DNA of 64,000 bases from Albula goreensis (taxonomy: Eukaryota > Chordata > Actinopteri > Albuliformes > Albulidae), in the NCBI GenBank assembly GCA_022829145.1, contig CM040750.1, positions 38,374,386 to 38,438,385 on the forward strand. The letters are read 5' to 3'. Under the pieces are notes generated by a model. That model did not search any database and was not told the origin of the DNA. It was given only the letters and a program-made list of their open reading frames with translations. Position 1 is the first letter of the stretch. Each line of letters starts with the position of its first letter. The position numbers were made by a program, and so were the translations under genes. Below, in pieces: positions 60,419 to 64,000 of this stretch.

Positions 60419-61060
60419 CTGAGAGCTCTGTCGCTCTTTCCCTGCACCCCCATTCACACTGAGAGCTCTGTCACTCTTTCCCTGCACCCCCATTCACACT
60501 GAGAGCTCTGTCATTCTTTCCCTGCACCCCCATTCACACTGAGAGCTCTGTCGCTCTTTCCCTGCACCCCCATTCACACTGAGAGCTCTGTCACTCTTTC
60601 CCTGCACCCCCATTCACACTGAGAGCTCTGTCACTCTTTCCCTGCACCTCCATTCACACTGAGAGCTCTGCCGCTCTCTCTCTGCACCCCCATTCACACT
60701 GAGAGCTCTGCCGCTCTCTCTGCACTCCCATTCACACTGAGAGCTCTGTCACTCTTTCCCTGCACCCCATTCACACTGAGAGCTCTGTCACTCTTTCCCT
60801 GCACCCCCATTCACACTGAGAGCTCTGTCACTCTTTCCCTGCACCCCCATTCACACTGAGAGCTCTGTCACTCTTTCTCTGCACCCCCATTCACACTGAG
60901 AGCTCTGTCACTCTTTCTCTGCACCCCCATTCACACTGAGAGCTCTGTCACTCTTTCCTCTGCACCCCCATTCACACTGAGAGCTCTGCCGCTCTCTCTC
61001 TGCACCCCCATTCACACTGAGAGCTCTGTCACTCTTTCTCTGCACCCCCATTCACACTGA
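60419..61060. repeat. 40 bp minisatellite, 16 copies
   Basis: Unit CTGAGAGCTCTGTCACTCTT + TCCCTGCACCCCCATTCACA; variants CCGCTCTCTC and TCGCTCTTTC. Confidence 0.97.
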
Positions 61061-61937
61061 TGGTCTCCAGACTGACAGAGATCACAGTGCAGTCAGTCCT
61101 CATTCAGTAACTGAATATACGCATGAGGCCCATTTGAACTGGCAACACATGAAAAAAAGAACGGAATAATGATGTAAATGTTCACAATGATTGCATTACT
61201 GGGGCAGAAATTTCATCCTGTCAATTTTCATAATCGTTAGTACGATGATTATTCTGTAATCGTGACAACTGTGTTATCAAAACCAATTTCCTCAGGGTCC
61301 GACAGAATGTTCTGCATGTGTTTGACCTACTTTGTGCTTGACTGAAGACCCGTGGAGTTTCTGTGTTGCTCTGGATCACGTTTGTGTTTCAGTGGGACGC
61401 AGACACAGGGAAACTCCTGCGAGGTGTGCTCATATTGAGCTTTTAGCAGTAATAAAAAACAAAAGCCATGGAAGGCATATAAGGAAGGAGAACAAGTAAA
61501 TAAGAAATGGGTGAAATCGTTTATTTTATACATTTTATTCATTTATACATTTAAATTTACGAATAGATCTGTAAAATGTTGAGGAAAAGCCAAAGAGTGA
61601 TGATGGTCTTAAGGATAAAAATAATTATTATTAGACTTCAAACCTCTAACAGAAGAGAGATCTCATGACCTTGCTGCATGGAAGCAGAGGATGCTCTCTC
61701 CTGTGTGTTCATTTTTCACTTTGGGTGAGGTGAGTCTCTGTGGCCCTTGCAGAGTGGAGAGCTGATACAGGTACACAGATGGAGAGCTGATACAGGTACA
61801 CAGAGGGTAATGCAACTGCACGCTAAACCAGTCAGAGCTTTGAAAACCAGTGAAAGGGCCTCAAACTGCACAGTGAATAAGAGATACGCTGGTGCAGGTA
61901 TCCAGTGCCGCATGTGCAGCTAGGTCCAGCAGCAGGG
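61061..61937. other. upstream flank, no gene seen
   Basis: Unique AT-rich sequence. GGAGAGCTGATACAGGTACA is duplicated at 61757 and 61781. Confidence 0.5.
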
Positions 61938-62290
61938 CATGGGCTCTGCATGGGCTCTGCATGGGCTCTGCATGGGCTCTGCATGGGCGCTGCATGGGCT
62001 CTGCATGGGCTCTGCATGGGCGCTGCATGGGCTCTGCATGGGCGCTGCATGGGCTCTGCATGGGCTCTGCATGGGCTCTGCATGGGTGCTGCATGGGTGC
62101 TGCATGGGTGCTGCATGGGCGCTGCATGGGCACTGCATGGGCACTGCATGGGCACTGCATGGGGTCTGCATGGGCTCTGCATGGGCTCTGCATGGGCACT
62201 GCATGGGCACTGCATGGGCTCTGCATGGGCACTGCATGGGCACTGCATGGGCTCTGCATGGGCTCTGCATGGGCTCTGCATGGGCTCTGT
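61938..62290. repeat. 11 bp minisatellite, ~32 copies
   Basis: Unit CATGGGCTCTG with GCGCTG, GTGCTG, GCACTG and GGTCTG variants; the variants cluster in blocks. All frames stay open every three units. Confidence 0.97.
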
Positions 62291-62925
62291 GCACACTGCT
62301 GTAATGGCAGAGACAGAGATCAGCTTCTGTCTGCTTTAAGTCATTTTACTTGCACTTAAACATTTTTTCACTGGCTACTCTGAGAGCTGGATAATGAATA
62401 CACACCTGTGGGGGTGTGAGCAAGTGGCGTACCTGAGCGCTCACCTTTCCAGAGCGTTAATAATGGGAGCGCCTACCCTGCTGTGACTCAGCTCAGGTGT
62501 GACCCCATGGCTCTGTTCTTTGGCTGCCGAGCTGCTCCATCCACTCCAGTGATTACACTCTGTAAACACTTCAGTCTGTCTCCCTCAGCGTATTTCATTA
62601 AACTCCTTTCCAAAAATCATTTCATTTGCTCATAATTAAGACATTCTGATGAATTCTGAATAATATGCCAAAATGGAGAGCAGGTGTCCAAAATGTCACG
62701 TCCTGGATTAAACATGTTATGAAGATTTACTCCATCTACTCCATCCATTCTATCCTCCATAATTAAATCATGTGAACTGAAAAGACAAAGTTGTACTCCT
62801 CCGTTACATTAAAGTTCCACTCCTCCGTTACATTATATTTATTAGGCAGACACTGTTATCCAGAGCAACTTAAACTTCAGGAGAACACAGGTAAATCTCA
62901 AGAGCTGCTTTAGTGTGTGAAAAAG

Positions 62926-62926
<1 letters not shown>
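62291..62926. other. upstream flank
   Basis: Unique sequence with the SINE tail at 62826-62885; nothing else. Confidence 0.5.
62826..62885 (-). mobile_element. SINE tail fragment (V-domain-like)
   Basis: GTTACATTATATTTATTAGG then CAGACACTGTTATCCAGAGC and AACTTA match the same teleost SINE tail. The phrase CTCCTCCGTTACATTA occurs just before it as well (62796-62811), so the fragment sits beside a small duplication. Confidence 0.55.
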
Positions 62927-63012
<86 letters not shown>

Positions 63013-63028
63013 TGTGTGTGAGTGTGCA
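62927..63028. repeat. (TG)n(AG)n compound microsatellite
   Basis: TG run, then about 30 AG repeats, then a second TG run. Confidence 0.95.
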
Positions 63029-64000
63029 TGCCTGTATGAGTGTGAATGTTTGTGTGTTTTATGTGCAAGTGCATGACTGTATGTGTGTGTGGTTTAGTGG
63101 GGACTCAGATTATTATTAGCAGATATCATTGTTATCTGGCCTCCTGGCTCTGGTACTGGAAAGGCTTTTCTCAGTGAAGCTGAGGTATCCCACCTCAGAA
63201 TGGATCAGGACAGCCAGTTTGCTCTCTCTCTCTCTCTCTCCACCCTCACCCCAACCCTCCCACAGACCTCAGCGGCTGACGCAGGGCCGCGCCGCACCGC
63301 GCCAGGGCCCAGGGGATTGTGGGAGGAGAGGGCAGCAGAGGTGGGGGCTCAGTGGAGAAACACAGATGTGGCGAGGGGAAGGCCCCCCCCCAGGGCCTGC
63401 TCAGTAAGAGAAAAACCAAGAGCAGCATTCAGCATTCATATTTAATACTCACACTGTTCCTGCAGCTCCAGCTCGCACACCAACATGCACTGAATAAAAA
63501 TATGAGCACAGCACCTCACTGTCCCACACAGCTTGTTATAGAGATAGGATTAATAATAATAACAATAATAATAATAATAACAATAATAATAATATAACGG
63601 ACCAAAGTGGAAAAAATAAGCAAGGTGTTAAATTTAGTTTCTTTTTGTCTTTGTGTTTCTGCCTCTCTTAGGAGATAAATATCACCTTGCATTACTTCTG
63701 TTCCTCCTTTTCCCCTCTGTAGAATCCCTGTGAGCAGGTGACCATGGGTAGTGCTCTGTGAGCAGGTGACCATATGCTCTCCTCAAGTAAACCCACAGAT
63801 GTGATGTTGCACAAACTGTAAAAGTTTGTCAGGTTCAGTCTGGATTCCCTGATTGGCTCAGATGTAGATTTTGATGTGGATGCGGAGCAGAACTGTTTGT
63901 ATTTATTTTGCTTTTTGTAAAGGGAACTGTTTGAAACAGTATAGCGGCTTTGCTTCAGGTCAGAGGCCAAGGCTGAACTTCAGACTGTACTGCCTTCTGT
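63029..64000. other. upstream flank to window end
   Basis: (CT)n at 63221-63240, GC-rich sequence to 63400, and (AAT/AAC)n at 63551-63594. GAGCAGGTGACCAT is duplicated at 63732 and 63759. No gene. Confidence 0.5.

Noticed and set aside
61832-62359. Six or more overlapping frames rich in Cys, His, Met and Trp
   Set aside because: Produced by the 11 bp array.

Overview
The window looks like nuclear DNA of a ray-finned fish. It holds one convincing protein-coding gene, a delta-type opioid receptor (oprd1) on the minus strand. The gene has three coding exons: 52927-52689, 29810-29455 and 28728-28199. Both introns have GT-AG ends and the joined frame encodes 374 residues. The fish assignment rests on the form of the receptor and on several degraded tRNA-derived SINE / V-SINE-like tails of the kind common in teleosts. 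I could not decide the species, or whether this is the oprd1a or oprd1b copy.

Layout. 1-28198 lies downstream of the gene: no recognisable gene, many minisatellites, and a diverged ~125 bp dispersed repeat present twice (567-760 and 6078-6475). 28199-52927 is oprd1. Its 726 bp intron 2 carries two SINE fragments. Its 22.9 kb intron 1 carries about a dozen tandem arrays, including a 38-copy 45 bp array, a 1.3 kb G-rich array, a 36-copy 33 bp array and a block of TTAGGG-like repeats. 52928-64000 is upstream: a CpG-rich probable promoter, then more arrays and no recognisable gene.

The dominant character of the window is tandem repetition. About 35 separate micro- or minisatellite arrays with unrelated units (11 to 88 bp) cover very roughly a quarter of the 64 kb. 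Two patches of telomere-like sequence (16521-16540 and 30116-30332) sit among them. This is compatible with a subtelomeric or high-recombination location, which is inference. Almost all long open frames in the window are arrays whose unit is a multiple of three without a stop, and I do not call them genes.

The most biologically interesting points are three. The receptor is delta-like over most of its length but has mu-type residues at two ligand-selectivity positions (Lys at 6.58, Trp at 7.35). A 27 bp minisatellite appears to have grown from a segment still present once in its dispersed sister repeat. The 38-copy 45 bp array is bracketed by an exact 19 bp inverted motif that may mark mobile-element remains. 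I found no evidence for a new multi-gene system.
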